A stretch of DNA of 64,000 nt from Agathobaculum butyriciproducens (GTDB taxonomy: Bacteria; Bacillota; Clostridia; Oscillospirales; Butyricicoccaceae), in the NCBI GenBank assembly GCA_003096535.1, contig QEKJ01000008.1, positions 38,651 to 102,650 of the forward strand, written 5' to 3'. The notes beneath the pieces were generated by a model that ran no database searches, had not been told where the DNA came from, and was given only the letters and a program-made list of their open reading frames with translations. Every line of letters starts with the position of its first letter. Within the stretch, counting starts at the first letter, position 1. The position numbers and the translations under genes were made by a program. This document shows, piece by piece, positions 11,901-19,585 of the stretch.

Positions 11901-14006
11901 GTGACGGTATACTTCAAGGTTTCCGCCAAGTACTTCCCGTACTTCGGTACGGCTGCGGCAGACGGCAGCTTGACCGCTGCTATCGATGGCAGCACGATTA
12001 CCTCCGGCGAAAATCAGCCGAACGGCAGTGTAATCGCCTTCACTGCAGTACCGAACACCGGCAAGATGGTTGAAAAGTGGACGGTTACCAAGGGCGATCT
12101 CGCTGCTGCGGAAAGCAAAACACCTGTACAGGCGGACGGTGCTAATCTGGTCGATCCGATTTACACGCACACGCTGAGCGGCAACCAGACCATCCGCGTT
12201 CACTTCACCGACCTTGTACAGTACGATGCCAAGATTTCCGGCACGAACGGCACCGGCAAATTCACCTACACCACGCCGATTCAGCCGAACGACACCGGTG
12301 CAGTCAACAGCGCATCCGCTCAGGTTCGCACGAACGGCACGCTCAAGCTGACGCTCACGCCGAGCACAAACTGTGTTGGCACCGCCGAGGAGATCAAGTC
12401 CGAACTCGAGAAGGCGGCTCCGAATGCCGTTGTTTCCGTCACCGAGAATAACGGCAGCTTTGAAGCGGTTATCCGCAACGTAACGGAAGCTCTGACGGTC
12501 AACACCGACAATCTGTTCCACAAAACTTACGCAATTACGGCCGGCAAGGCCGAAAACGGCAGCGTTTCCGCTTCTGCGGCACGCGCCAAGGCTGGCGACA
12601 AGGTAACGCTCACCGCTGCACCCGCAAGCGGCTATCAGCTGAAAACCCTGACGCTGACACCGGAGACCGCGCTCGACAAGACGGTTTCCGCGTCCACCCT
12701 GACCTACACCTTCACCATGCCGGCGAATGACGTTGCAGTTACCGCAGCCTTTGCCGTCAAGCCGAGCAGCGGCGGCGGCGCAGGCGGCAGCGGTGGAGCA
12801 GGCGGCGGCGCTGTTGCACCGGCTCCGACCGACAGCGGCTCGTCCTCCATTACCTCGCCGGACGGCACCAAGGTTCCCGCAACGGTTGAGGTAAAGAACG
12901 GCATCGCAGCAGTTTCCGCCGACAGCTCCAAGCTGACTGCGGTTTCCGGCAAGGATTCGCTGACGCTTGACCTGTCCGCAGATTCCACCGTACGCACGGT
13001 ATCGCTCACCGGTGATGTGGTAGCTGCTCTCGCCGGTGCAAAGAACGGCGCAGCGCTTACCCTGCCGAACGGCACGGTTGCACTCGACCGTGAGACGCTG
13101 ACCGCACTCGGCAGCGCCGCACAGGCCGATGGTATGGCAAGTATTTCGATCGCTTCCGCTGACAAGTCCTCCCTGACGGACGCACAGCGCAAATACCTGC
13201 CGAAGAACAGCACCATCCTGAACATTTCTGCGCAGGTACAGCCGAAAAACGGCACTGCAACCCGCGTTCACGCGCTGAACGGCACGGCTTCGGTTTCTGT
13301 AGCATACAGCCTCAAGAGCGGCGAGAACGCCGCGCATCTGGTTGCATACTATCTTGCTGAGGACGGCTCGTTCGAGAAGCTGCCTGTCATTTATGATGCA
13401 GCGACCGGAAAGGCTACCTTTAAGACCACCCACTTCTCCACCTTCGTTATCACCCACGAGTACAGCAGCGACTTCTCCGATGTCAACCTGCGCAAGTGGT
13501 TCTACAACGAGGTCAACACTGCACTCGAGAACGGCTGGTTCAAGGGCCTGACTGCAACCAGGTTCGGTCCGGATGACGGCATGACCCGCGCAATGCTGGT
13601 TCAGGTGCTCTACCGCATGAGCGGCAGCAAGGCCGCTTCCACCGCACAGTTCACCGATGTGGCGGACGGCAAGTGGTACGCAGAAGCCATCGCATGGGCC
13701 TCCGAAAACGGCATTGTCAACGGCTTCACCGACGGCAGATTCCAGCCGGATACGCTGATCACCCGTCAGCAGCTGGCGGCCATCCTGTACCGCTACGATA
13801 CCTATCGCGGTCATACGCCGCAGGGCAGCGCAGCACTCGATGGCTACGCAGACGCGGCTTCTGTCGAGTCGTGGGCTGCTGAAGCAATGAGCTGGGCGAA
13901 CGGCAACGGTCTGGTAACCGGCGTTACCCCGACCACGCTCGTGCCGAACGGCACCGCAACCCGTGCTCAGGTAGCGGTTATCCTCAGCCGCTACACCGAC
14001 CAGTAA
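5952..14006 (+). CDS. Giant secreted multidomain S-layer-homology protein
   Basis: A 2,684-residue secreted protein. Residues 1-30 form a signal peptide (Lys/Arg start, hydrophobic core, Ala-rich cleavage region). An N-terminal beta-propeller-like region has Asp-rich VCBS/FG-GAP loops (GDWDNDGKDEVAV near residue 285, GDVNQDGVDDLAC near 347). Then come a fibronectin-III-like domain (about 1010-1110), an Ig-like domain (SYQWQKLN to GTYRCRL, about 1160-1215), and a long series of InlB-B-like bacterial repeats (about 1530-2270; motifs such as GYAVDYWTYDG, GWHFKQWI, GYHFDHWIV, GYQVEQWKVDG). A Gly-rich linker and three C-terminal SLH repeats (about 2510-2684) follow. The SLH repeats should anchor it to cell-wall polymers. 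Start at 5952 by AAAAGGAGG; a frame open from 5748 is rejected. Likely an adhesin or cell-surface binding protein. Confidence 0.85.
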   Translation: MKFKRGISLALALALIAGIGGPLDIRAAAADTGSSDALAALGIDSSKAPDGFNANDPSNPYGRNTIKVTPVYELYTVGLTSDVLPSDKINLDKRESAEQCDTSVSKSNQKDNALQSTLYGNDDNTSTKAQQFLSAQKQNQTISEGKTTSTGTYAQFPTGSKGNDGYATKGYLTGMTNATTDLQDGTDYAMADVAAGHFTSSSDAKSSQTVMVYAGDLSAKGGLYLRFGDAKTGEYGKPITLLDTSKEIGNPNLTDTSDEGSTTAKKVENFAENPYQLKNYLQVATGDWDNDGKDEVAVYVPEVGNSRIEIYDLQTNDYSNPSNWRQAWTYFFREGSVVSNMISLVSGDVNQDGVDDLACTWGYYYGPQQNAGSRAVVMFGSTSAHMLQSSQEFPLTYEGSNLVRASFAFGDMTGGGKTLILAAQSDADLKANKQNTRYVGLYAWNGVTFQPSVSQNFDLFSKDKDGNYIYSAMQNHIENGTDVFRSLPLCPANTAIISRPTAGEKGDDGKTSDLLYFDSLVISCDENGLNIKQALDNTPAMPNDDYVEYDASAGSVTTAVDKDNNTAGSGTLFTLTQTMSKDEDKQSESYNVTGKVPQYATRYYYKSWWHKLFRKRSSYQAFVGYVDATTSQTTPYTTRTPGTTRLSTVNLFDGSQPVKTDVNSSYTLCLANTDDDTSYMTYTGKHYYTYSDPQVLAVLASPPYFSDLLDRDDLSGNYAESSTTYSSMKGTENGTSSSSTISVGAYVSFEQEFSVFGVKIGSVEAEAAFTSGFTYETEHTSSLEQSITYETTSGEDRVAFYSIPMEIYEYTSYIPDGKGSYTKVTSTVSIPHEASIGLIDLSDYENIAEDYSVLPSISGSVLTHTIGDPSSYPSAPSADSKAYNGDPAKVDFTAAGGGSGITQEISFSTSDSKNYTNTTSIETKAGAGAGGVTAGVVAGSESSAGKVSVNTAGGSFSGSLQNMPIEAKPYGYGMNWRIFCYNYRSGNQAFPVVTYAVTEPQAPSPLPEDFEQDVAATTDDSVTLTWTYDKIVSGFQLYRYYNFPDGSGRKELAFVPFTDGERHDDGTYTFSYTDKNLSPYTEYEYQIQTRNNNKAEQQRNSIYSEPLTCRTKTTAGYPDISVTIDGKEKQTVLPIYPDSLATATVKYNGDNKNPDGGKYNSVSYQWQKLNNGSWTEIAGSVSDTLSIENAGSADKGTYRCRLNVLYFDNTAQKEFSISAYSPEITTQYSKRTPKCDLTVEAKTAQVGGTYNRTLHINAKMSSASATSTIPTGTLSFLIRGTDFSTTVAAEIGANGVATKDVVVPADGAYTVTPYYPGSYVFKDMSNAEGQMVLVGENATGYQLTLTNGKDNNSVTRFTYGDTVTPSLSRMSKDTHGLQKVNNATFKYAVSGSETQRDLTNPLDVGTYTLYAYANGETKPVAETEFTVVQRAVTLRVVTPKDGVAQDKVNPTDSKQLSLAADTKNMTADEIAALHLGYTAVNTAGNTVTLEPNIAPSNYTVSPCKTTATNETLYNNYEFTFIPGVYTVNGLTYILTLKAEDFGEGANKHSVGSASIITAGLNAGKADDGSAISSFTANTDVTLTAVPDAGYAVDYWTYDGKEIENSKEKSSVTIKTLAKPASVLVYFKTTNTKLNASVQNKQGGTLKCTDENGSESLKNFPAYIASGAKFNFTATPDTGWHFKQWIRKEFGANNYPAGTKHDNGSNTLAVEVGVQDIDLIAVFERDSYTLTLEGELTASYQTVDPDDTSKTLKSGDSVTGDTRITVAPKAGYAAATGETYQVNGKAVEAGKLNAGGSYTFPITENTKVSLKTDRAAFAITTLKMEHGTIIATVDGEAVDDLSKIPGGSKVELQARADRGYHFDHWIVNDTVQKETNGIYTISELADDLSISAEFAESAPYTAKATAAAGNGTVAYTLYDIYGDEVETKTMSTEGVTIYQDEEITFTAQPKSGYQVEQWKVDGKLTSGNSLTNPEGKIRAAKNIEVTVYFKVSAKYFPYFGTAAADGSLTAAIDGSTITSGENQPNGSVIAFTAVPNTGKMVEKWTVTKGDLAAAESKTPVQADGANLVDPIYTHTLSGNQTIRVHFTDLVQYDAKISGTNGTGKFTYTTPIQPNDTGAVNSASAQVRTNGTLKLTLTPSTNCVGTAEEIKSELEKAAPNAVVSVTENNGSFEAVIRNVTEALTVNTDNLFHKTYAITAGKAENGSVSASAARAKAGDKVTLTAAPASGYQLKTLTLTPETALDKTVSASTLTYTFTMPANDVAVTAAFAVKPSSGGGAGGSGGAGGGAVAPAPTDSGSSSITSPDGTKVPATVEVKNGIAAVSADSSKLTAVSGKDSLTLDLSADSTVRTVSLTGDVVAALAGAKNGAALTLPNGTVALDRETLTALGSAAQADGMASISIASADKSSLTDAQRKYLPKNSTILNISAQVQPKNGTATRVHALNGTASVSVAYSLKSGENAAHLVAYYLAEDGSFEKLPVIYDAATGKATFKTTHFSTFVITHEYSSDFSDVNLRKWFYNEVNTALENGWFKGLTATRFGPDDGMTRAMLVQVLYRMSGSKAASTAQFTDVADGKWYAEAIAWASENGIVNGFTDGRFQPDTLITRQQLAAILYRYDTYRGHTPQGSAALDGYADAASVESWAAEAMSWANGNGLVTGVTPTTLVPNGTATRAQVAVILSRYTDQ

Positions 14007-14093
14007 TCCCATCCGATCCATACCCCCCAACGGATATGGTATGAACAACCGCCCTGCAAGGGCAGACAATACCGACAGCGCCTGAAAACGCAC

Positions 14094-14134
14094 ACAAGCG
14101 ACACCAATCGAAATATAGTGTCGCTTGTTTTTTT
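14094..14134 (+). terminator. Terminator after the giant SLH protein gene
   Basis: An eleven-base stem (ACAAGCGACAC / GTGTCGCTTGT) is followed by an uninterrupted T tract, about 90 bases after the stop codon. Confidence 0.9.
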
Positions 14135-14327
14135 GCTTCTCACACGGAATACGCTCACGCGAGAACGAATCGAACAGCCGCGACAGAAATTCCATGCTCA
14201 TATGTCAGCTTCTCCGGCGTGATATACTCTGCCAACCGAATCGCAAGTATTTTCAGGCTCGCGGCTCATTATATCGTACATCATGTTCTATATTTGCATA
14301 ATACTGTGCAAATTCGACTCATTTTGA

Positions 14328-14356
14328 TTTACAACGTCGTTGCAGGGTGATATACT
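14328..14356 (+). promoter_or_regulatory. Predicted promoter of the acyltransferase-like gene
   Basis: TTTACA and TATACT are 17 bases apart, with TGA as an extended -10. The 14135-14327 stretch upstream holds nothing recognisable. Confidence 0.6.
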
Positions 14357-14406
14357 GAAATTACCATATAAGATGCGCCGGATTATGCTTTGAGGAGAAT
14401 GCTATA

Positions 14407-15708
14407 ATGACCATGAATGACCCGCTGCTCCGCACGGACAGCTATGCAAAAATCTTCCTGTATAACACCCATGAAACCGTCGCCTGTGTGCCGCGCCACA
14501 CCATCCGCATGCGCGATAAAGTGCGCCCGGACAAGCTGCGCGAAGCCGTCGAGCAGGCACTGCTGCGCTTTCCGCACATGATGCTGACCGCCGAGCCGAC
14601 CGAGACCGCGTTCCGCTACCGCCGCAACGTGCAGCCCGCCGTAGTGCTGCCGTTCGACGGTGTATCCACCCGCTACACCATCGGCTCCAAGGATACGAAC
14701 GGATACTTATTTCTCGTCGGCTACCACGACAAGACCATCTATATGGAGTATCAGCACTCTATCTCGGATGGACGCGGATTCGAGGAGTTTATCCGCTGTG
14801 TACTGTTCCAGTACCTGAAAAACTGCGGTTTCCCGGTTGAGAATGACGGCTCTGTGCGCGGCATGGATACCCGCTGGTCTCCCGAGGAGAGCGCAAACGG
14901 CTACGAGCAGCTGGCAGACCGTGAATTTTCGCCGGATGGCATCTGGAAAAAGCCGGCGGCTGTTCATGCCCCCGAGGTACAGTGGGGCGCTGACGGCTCC
15001 GAGGTCGTCACCGAGGTGACGTTCCCGTTTTCTCAGCTGCACGATTACGCAAAGTCCATCGGTGTCAGTCCGCTGTCTGTACTGGCTCCGCTGATGATGA
15101 AAGCGTTTGATGATAAGTTCGGCGGAACGGACAAGCCGGTTATCGCGGAGATTCCGGTCGATCTGCGTCCGCTGCTGCCGACGCTTACCACGCGGTATTT
15201 TATTTGCTTTATCGATCTGCCGTATTTTCCGGAATACCGCGATCTGCCGAATGACGAAGTGTTCCGGCGCACGAAGGCGTTTTTGAAGGATCAGATGCAG
15301 CGCGAACAGCTGCTCTATCGTGCAAAAGCCGCCGCAGACCGCTGTGAATCGCTGCATGAGGCAGACATGCCGCTCGCAGAGAAAATGCAGGCGGCACAGA
15401 AGGTCACGACTGATTTTGTGCTCGAGGACAGCTTTCTCATTACCAATGTCGGCCGGTTCGCCCTGCCGGAAAGCTGCCGTCCGTATGTACTCGATTACGG
15501 CGCAATCCTGCCGTGCGCCGTGCAGCCGTTTGCGCTGCTGATCTCGTCGTATGGAGATAAAATGAAACTGTCCGTTGCGCAGCGCGATCACGATATGCAG
15601 GTTGTCGAGGATTTGTGCGCCGGTCTGCGGCAGCTTGGCATCCAGCCTGAAACACTCAGCTATCCGTTTGTGGTGACACGGTATAACGGACTTGAGTGCG
15701 GGATGTAA
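14407..15708 (+). CDS. Condensation/acyltransferase-fold protein (alcohol acetyltransferase-like)
   Basis: A 433-residue protein of the chloramphenicol-acetyltransferase/condensation-domain fold. YQHSISDGRGFEEF near residue 118 carries the HxxxDG-type catalytic motif, here HSISDG. A second conserved block, IAEIPVDLRPLLPT, lies in the C-terminal half. Stand-alone members include alcohol acetyltransferases, PapA-like acyltransferases and free NRPS condensation domains. No NRPS or polyketide gene lies nearby and there is no signal peptide, so the acceptor and donor are unknown. GAGGAG lies 9 bases before the ATG. It is a single-gene transcript with its own promoter and terminator. Confidence 0.65.
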   Translation: MTMNDPLLRTDSYAKIFLYNTHETVACVPRHTIRMRDKVRPDKLREAVEQALLRFPHMMLTAEPTETAFRYRRNVQPAVVLPFDGVSTRYTIGSKDTNGYLFLVGYHDKTIYMEYQHSISDGRGFEEFIRCVLFQYLKNCGFPVENDGSVRGMDTRWSPEESANGYEQLADREFSPDGIWKKPAAVHAPEVQWGADGSEVVTEVTFPFSQLHDYAKSIGVSPLSVLAPLMMKAFDDKFGGTDKPVIAEIPVDLRPLLPTLTTRYFICFIDLPYFPEYRDLPNDEVFRRTKAFLKDQMQREQLLYRAKAAADRCESLHEADMPLAEKMQAAQKVTTDFVLEDSFLITNVGRFALPESCRPYVLDYGAILPCAVQPFALLISSYGDKMKLSVAQRDHDMQVVEDLCAGLRQLGIQPETLSYPFVVTRYNGLECGM

Positions 15709-15732
15709 ATTCAAAACTGTAATTTCAAAAGC

Positions 15733-15768
15733 AAAACGCTCAGCTATCGTTTGATAGCTGAGCGTTTT
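15733..15768. terminator. Bidirectional terminator between convergent genes
   Basis: A 16-base perfect stem (AAAACGCTCAGCTATC and complement) with a four-base loop and T-rich ends on both strands. It can end both the acyltransferase gene (plus) and the methionine operon (minus). Confidence 0.9.
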
Positions 15769-15770
15769 CT

Positions 15771-16940
15771 TTATCCAAGCCGCGCGACTGTGTAGCCGAC
15801 ATACAGACCGGCACCGGTCACAAGTGCATTCTCGTCCACATCGAAGCCGCCGTTATGGTTGGTGATCATCGTGTGCGGAAAATCCGGATTGCTGGTGCCG
15901 AGATACGCATACGCGCCCGGCTTATACAGCTCAAACTCGGCAAAATTGTCGCCGCTGAGCGACAGCTCACGGTCAGTGACAACGTGTCCTTCTCCGAGCA
16001 GCTCGTCCACGACCTGAGCAGCTTCCTCGCACACCTGCGGGTCATTGACGAGCGCAGCGGCAAAGTCCGTCCACTCGATTTCCGCCGTGCCGCCGTACAG
16101 CGCAGCGATGCTCTGCGCGGTCTCACTGACCTGTGCGCGAACGCGGTCGCGGCTCTCCTGCGAAATAGTGCGCGTTGTGCCCTCCATTTCAGCAAATGCT
16201 GCCACGGCGTTGTAGGTCGTGCCCGCGTTCAACCTGCCGATACCGATAATCACCGGCTCGGTCGGTGAAGTGCGGCGCGTAACCAGTCCCTGCACTGCCA
16301 CAACAATCTGGCTGGCGATATACAGCGCATCCACGCCCATATGCGGCGTGGAAACGTGCGTGGACCTGCCGTGCACGCGAATGCGGAAATGATCGACTGC
16401 GGCGTTGTTGATGCCCGGTTTGAGTCCTACCGTGCCTGCCTCCAAATCGTATGCCGTGTGCAGACCGAACACGCGCTCGGCACCCTCCAGCACACCGGCT
16501 GCGACAAACGGCTTTGCGCCTTTTCCGATTTCCTCACCCGGCTGAAACACAAGACGGACCTTTCCGCGGAACGCGTCTCTGTTCTCCGACAGGATTTTCG
16601 CGGCACCCAGAAGGCAGGCCGCGTGCGCATCATGGCCGCAGGCGTGCATGACGCCTGCATTCTCCGAGCGATAGACGCACTCATGCGTCTCCTCAATGGG
16701 CAGCGCGTCGATATCCGCACGCAGAACCAGCACTTTTCCGTTGTCCTTTGCGCCCTTCAGCGTGCCGAGCACGCCGGTTTCGCCTACGCGCGTGTGCGGA
16801 ATGCCGAACTTGTCCAGTTCCTCCTCAATGCGCTGTGCCGTGCGGAATTCCTGCAGGCTCAGCTCCGGGTGCCGGTGAAATTCCCGACGGATGGATACGA
16901 TATAGTCCTTTGTTTCCGCTGCGGCTTTCTTTACATCCAT
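15771..16940 (-). CDS. M20D-family amidohydrolase/aminoacylase
   Basis: Zinc-type amidohydrolase of 389 residues. It carries HACGHDAH near residue 100 (metal ligands) and VFQPGEEIGKG near residue 131 (catalytic Glu pair), with the lid domain between them and the C-terminal catalytic part, the standard M20D layout. Family members (HipO, N-acetyl-amino-acid deacetylases, IAA-amino-acid hydrolases) cleave N-acyl amino acids. It is the last gene of the seven-gene methionine operon, 18 bases after the aminotransferase gene, with AGGAGG before the ATG. The context suggests N-acyl-methionine (acetyl or formyl) as substrate; this is inference. Confidence 0.9.
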   Translation of the reverse strand: MDVKKAAAETKDYIVSIRREFHRHPELSLQEFRTAQRIEEELDKFGIPHTRVGETGVLGTLKGAKDNGKVLVLRADIDALPIEETHECVYRSENAGVMHACGHDAHAACLLGAAKILSENRDAFRGKVRLVFQPGEEIGKGAKPFVAAGVLEGAERVFGLHTAYDLEAGTVGLKPGINNAAVDHFRIRVHGRSTHVSTPHMGVDALYIASQIVVAVQGLVTRRTSPTEPVIIGIGRLNAGTTYNAVAAFAEMEGTTRTISQESRDRVRAQVSETAQSIAALYGGTAEIEWTDFAAALVNDPQVCEEAAQVVDELLGEGHVVTDRELSLSGDNFAEFELYKPGAYAYLGTSNPDFPHTMITNHNGGFDVDENALVTGAGLYVGYTVARLG

Positions 16941-16958
16941 GACGGCTTTTCCTCCTGT

Positions 16959-18131
16959 TTATCGGTGTTTCGGTTTGATCTTATCACGCAGACCTTCCAG
17001 ACGGTTGAGTGCATCGAGCAGCGTCTCGTCCTTCTTGGCAAAATGCAGGCGAATCAGGTTGTTGACCGGCTCACGGAAGAAGCTCGATCCGGGAACTGCG
17101 CCTACGCCGACATAATGCGCCAGATCCTCGCAGAACGCAAGATCGCTCTCGTAGCCGAACTCGGCAATATCGAGCAGAACATAGTACGCGCCCTGCGGGT
17201 CGGTATGGGCAATTTTGAGATCGTCCAGACCTTTCAGGAACAGCTTCTTTTTTTGTGTGTACTTGGCCTGCAAGTCGTCGTAGTAGTCCTGGCCCATCTT
17301 GAGACCGGTAACGACAGCCTCCTGCAGCGGTGCTGCTGCGCCGACAGTCAGGAAGTCATGTACTTTTTTCGCACGGTCGATAATCTCCGGCGGGGCAATG
17401 ATATAACCCAGTCGCCAGCCGGTAACCGAGTACGTCTTGGAGAGCGACGAGCACGACAGCGTGCGCTCCCACATGCCCGGCAGGGTGGCAAAATAGGTGT
17501 GCTTGTTCGGCGCGAATACGATGTGCTCATACACCTCGTCGGTGATAACGTAGGTATCGTACTTCTCCGCGAGAGACGCGATAATCTCCAGCTCCTCGCG
17601 GGTGAACACCTTGCCGCACGGATTGGACGGGTTGCACAGGATGATGGCCTTCGGGTGCTGACGGAACGCGTCCTCAAGCACGTTCGCATCAAAGTGGAAA
17701 TCCGGCGGCACGAGCGGCACATAGATCGGCTCTGCGCCGGACAGGATGGTATCCGCACCGTAGTTCTCGTAAAACGGAGAGAAAATGATAACCTTATCGC
17801 CCGGATTGGTGACTGTCATCATCGCAGCCATCATCGCCTCGGTGCTGCCGCAGGTCGTAACGATCTCGGTGTTCGGGTCGATCCTGCGGCCCATGAAATA
17901 GGTTTGCTTGGCGGCCAGCGCTTCGCGGAAGTTCTGCGAACCCCAGGTGATGGAATACTGGTGGTAATCCTCGTAGGCCACCTGCGCCAGACGGTCGAGC
18001 AGCTCCTTCGGCGGCTCAAAGTCCGGGAAACCCTGCGACAGGTTTACCGCGTCATACTGCATGGAAACGCGCGTCATGCGGCGGATGACCGAGTCGGTAA
18101 AGCCGGCGGTGCGTTCAGATAAGCTCTGCAT
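16959..18131 (-). CDS. Class I PLP-dependent aminotransferase (methionine/kynurenine aminotransferase-like)
   Basis: A 390-residue fold-type I aminotransferase. NLSQGFPDF near residue 30, NPSNPCGKVF near 170, DEVYEHIVF near 205, and SSLSKTYSVTGWRLGY with the PLP Lys near residue 237 are diagnostic of the YbdL/kynurenine aminotransferase branch. E. coli YbdL prefers methionine, and many members accept 4-methylthio-2-oxobutyrate. Only two bases separate it from the upstream dehydrogenase gene, and its ribosome site GGGAGG overlaps that gene's end, so translation is coupled. In this operon the expected role is amination of the methionine keto acid. Confidence 0.9.
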   Translation of the reverse strand: MQSLSERTAGFTDSVIRRMTRVSMQYDAVNLSQGFPDFEPPKELLDRLAQVAYEDYHQYSITWGSQNFREALAAKQTYFMGRRIDPNTEIVTTCGSTEAMMAAMMTVTNPGDKVIIFSPFYENYGADTILSGAEPIYVPLVPPDFHFDANVLEDAFRQHPKAIILCNPSNPCGKVFTREELEIIASLAEKYDTYVITDEVYEHIVFAPNKHTYFATLPGMWERTLSCSSLSKTYSVTGWRLGYIIAPPEIIDRAKKVHDFLTVGAAAPLQEAVVTGLKMGQDYYDDLQAKYTQKKKLFLKGLDDLKIAHTDPQGAYYVLLDIAEFGYESDLAFCEDLAHYVGVGAVPGSSFFREPVNNLIRLHFAKKDETLLDALNRLEGLRDKIKPKHR

Positions 18132-18133
18132 GG

Positions 18134-19522
18134 TTATTTTCCTCCCACAATGTAAGATTTCTGATCGTTCAGTATATGTTTCGGGTCGAGAGCGGTCTTG
18201 ATGGTGTTCATCACGGCAAGATTCTCCTGCGCGGTCTCCCGCAGGAAGTACGACCGCTTGGAAATGCCGATGCCGTGCTCTCCCGAGGCTACGCCGCCGT
18301 AAGAATACGCCTTAGCGTAAGCCTGCTCCATGTTTTCGTGCAGCTCGCGCTCCCATGTCTGCTGGTCGCGGCCGTCGCGCACCACGCAGAGATGCACGTT
18401 GCCGTCACCCGCATGACCGAACGCGATCATACGCACGCCTGAGGATGCTTCCAGCTCGTTGATATAGCGAACGAAATCCGCCGTGTGGCTGATCGGCACC
18501 ACGATGTCCACCGGCTCCTGCTCGGACACGGCCTCGACCGCCATAACGAGCGCACCGCGCACCTTCCAGATGTCGGCAGCCTGCTCAGCGCTGCGCAGCA
18601 CGATGTAGTCGATGGCACCGTTGTCAAGTGCAAGGCGGCGCACGCGCTCGATATTCGCGTTGACCTCGCTCTCGTGACCGTCAAACGTCAGCAGGATGTA
18701 TGAACCGGCATCCGGGCGCGGATATTGCACGCCGGAAAAGCTCTCGCCGAGCGCGACCACCTTGCGTTCCATGAACTCGACTGCGGTCGGGTTGGCGTTC
18801 GCCTGCAAAATCGTCAGCACGCTGCGGATACCCGTGCCGAGGTCGGCAAACGGCACGAGCACGCTCACCGTAGTCTCCGGCTTGGGAAGAAGGCGCAGCA
18901 GGCACTTGGTAATAACGGCCAGCGTGCCCTCCGAGCCGATGAGCAGGTGCTTGAGCGACAGTCCGCTCGCATCCTTCACCTGCTTGCCGCCGACTTTCAG
19001 CACCGTGCCGTCCGCAAGAACGACCTCCAGCCCGCGCACATAATCGCGCGTTACGCCGTACTTGACTGCACGCATGCCGCCCGCATTGGTGCTGATGTTG
19101 CCGCCGATACTCGAGGCCTTTTCGCCCGGGTCGGGCGGGTAAAACAGACCGCGTTCCTCGACATACGCCTGCAGATCCTTGAGCAGCATACCCGGCTCGA
19201 CGGTGACCGTCATCGTGTCGCGGTCAAGTTCGAGCACGCGGTTCATTCGGGATACATCCAGAATGATACCACCGAACAGCGGGATTGTCGAGCCTACCAG
19301 ATTGGTGCCCGCGCCGCGCGGCGTGACCGGGATGCCGTTTTCGTTGGCATACCGAAGCACGCCGCTGACCTCCTCGGTCGAGAGCGCGAACACGAGCGCA
19401 TCCGCCGTGCCGGTGCGGCGGCCGAGCGCATCGCTCAGGTATTCCGCCGGAATATTTTCTGCGAAAAGCAGACGTTCTTCATCCGAAATGATATTCTGCA
19501 AAGCCTGTTTGCTTACTTCCAT
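18134..19522 (-). CDS. FAD-linked D-2-hydroxyacid dehydrogenase (GlcD-like)
   Basis: A flavoprotein of 462 residues with an N-terminal FAD-binding-4 domain (VTPRGAGTNLVG near residue 55, GGNISTNAGGMRAVKYG near 135, IGSEGTLAVITK near 185) and a C-terminal FAD-oxidase domain that includes FGHAGDGNVHLCV near residue 372 and SGEHGIGISKR near 421. Family members oxidise D-lactate, glycolate or other D-2-hydroxyacids. There is no GlcE or GlcF gene; the electron acceptor may be an electron-transfer flavoprotein encoded elsewhere. Within the operon it can supply the D-specific oxidation of methionine hydroxy analogue, complementing the L-specific NAD enzyme upstream. GGAGG precedes the ATG. Confidence 0.88.
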   Translation of the reverse strand: MEVSKQALQNIISDEERLLFAENIPAEYLSDALGRRTGTADALVFALSTEEVSGVLRYANENGIPVTPRGAGTNLVGSTIPLFGGIILDVSRMNRVLELDRDTMTVTVEPGMLLKDLQAYVEERGLFYPPDPGEKASSIGGNISTNAGGMRAVKYGVTRDYVRGLEVVLADGTVLKVGGKQVKDASGLSLKHLLIGSEGTLAVITKCLLRLLPKPETTVSVLVPFADLGTGIRSVLTILQANANPTAVEFMERKVVALGESFSGVQYPRPDAGSYILLTFDGHESEVNANIERVRRLALDNGAIDYIVLRSAEQAADIWKVRGALVMAVEAVSEQEPVDIVVPISHTADFVRYINELEASSGVRMIAFGHAGDGNVHLCVVRDGRDQQTWERELHENMEQAYAKAYSYGGVASGEHGIGISKRSYFLRETAQENLAVMNTIKTALDPKHILNDQKSYIVGGK

Positions 19523-19585
19523 TGCTGTTTCCTCCTGCCGAAAATGCCGCCGGTTGTTTCCGGCGGCATTGGGAACGATTATGCA

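Noticed and set aside
5769..14201. A 2,810-codon antisense ORF over the giant SLH gene
   Set aside because: It is in register with the sense gene, has no ribosome site and a Cys/Arg-rich low-quality composition. It results from absent TTA/CTA/TCA codons in the sense frame.
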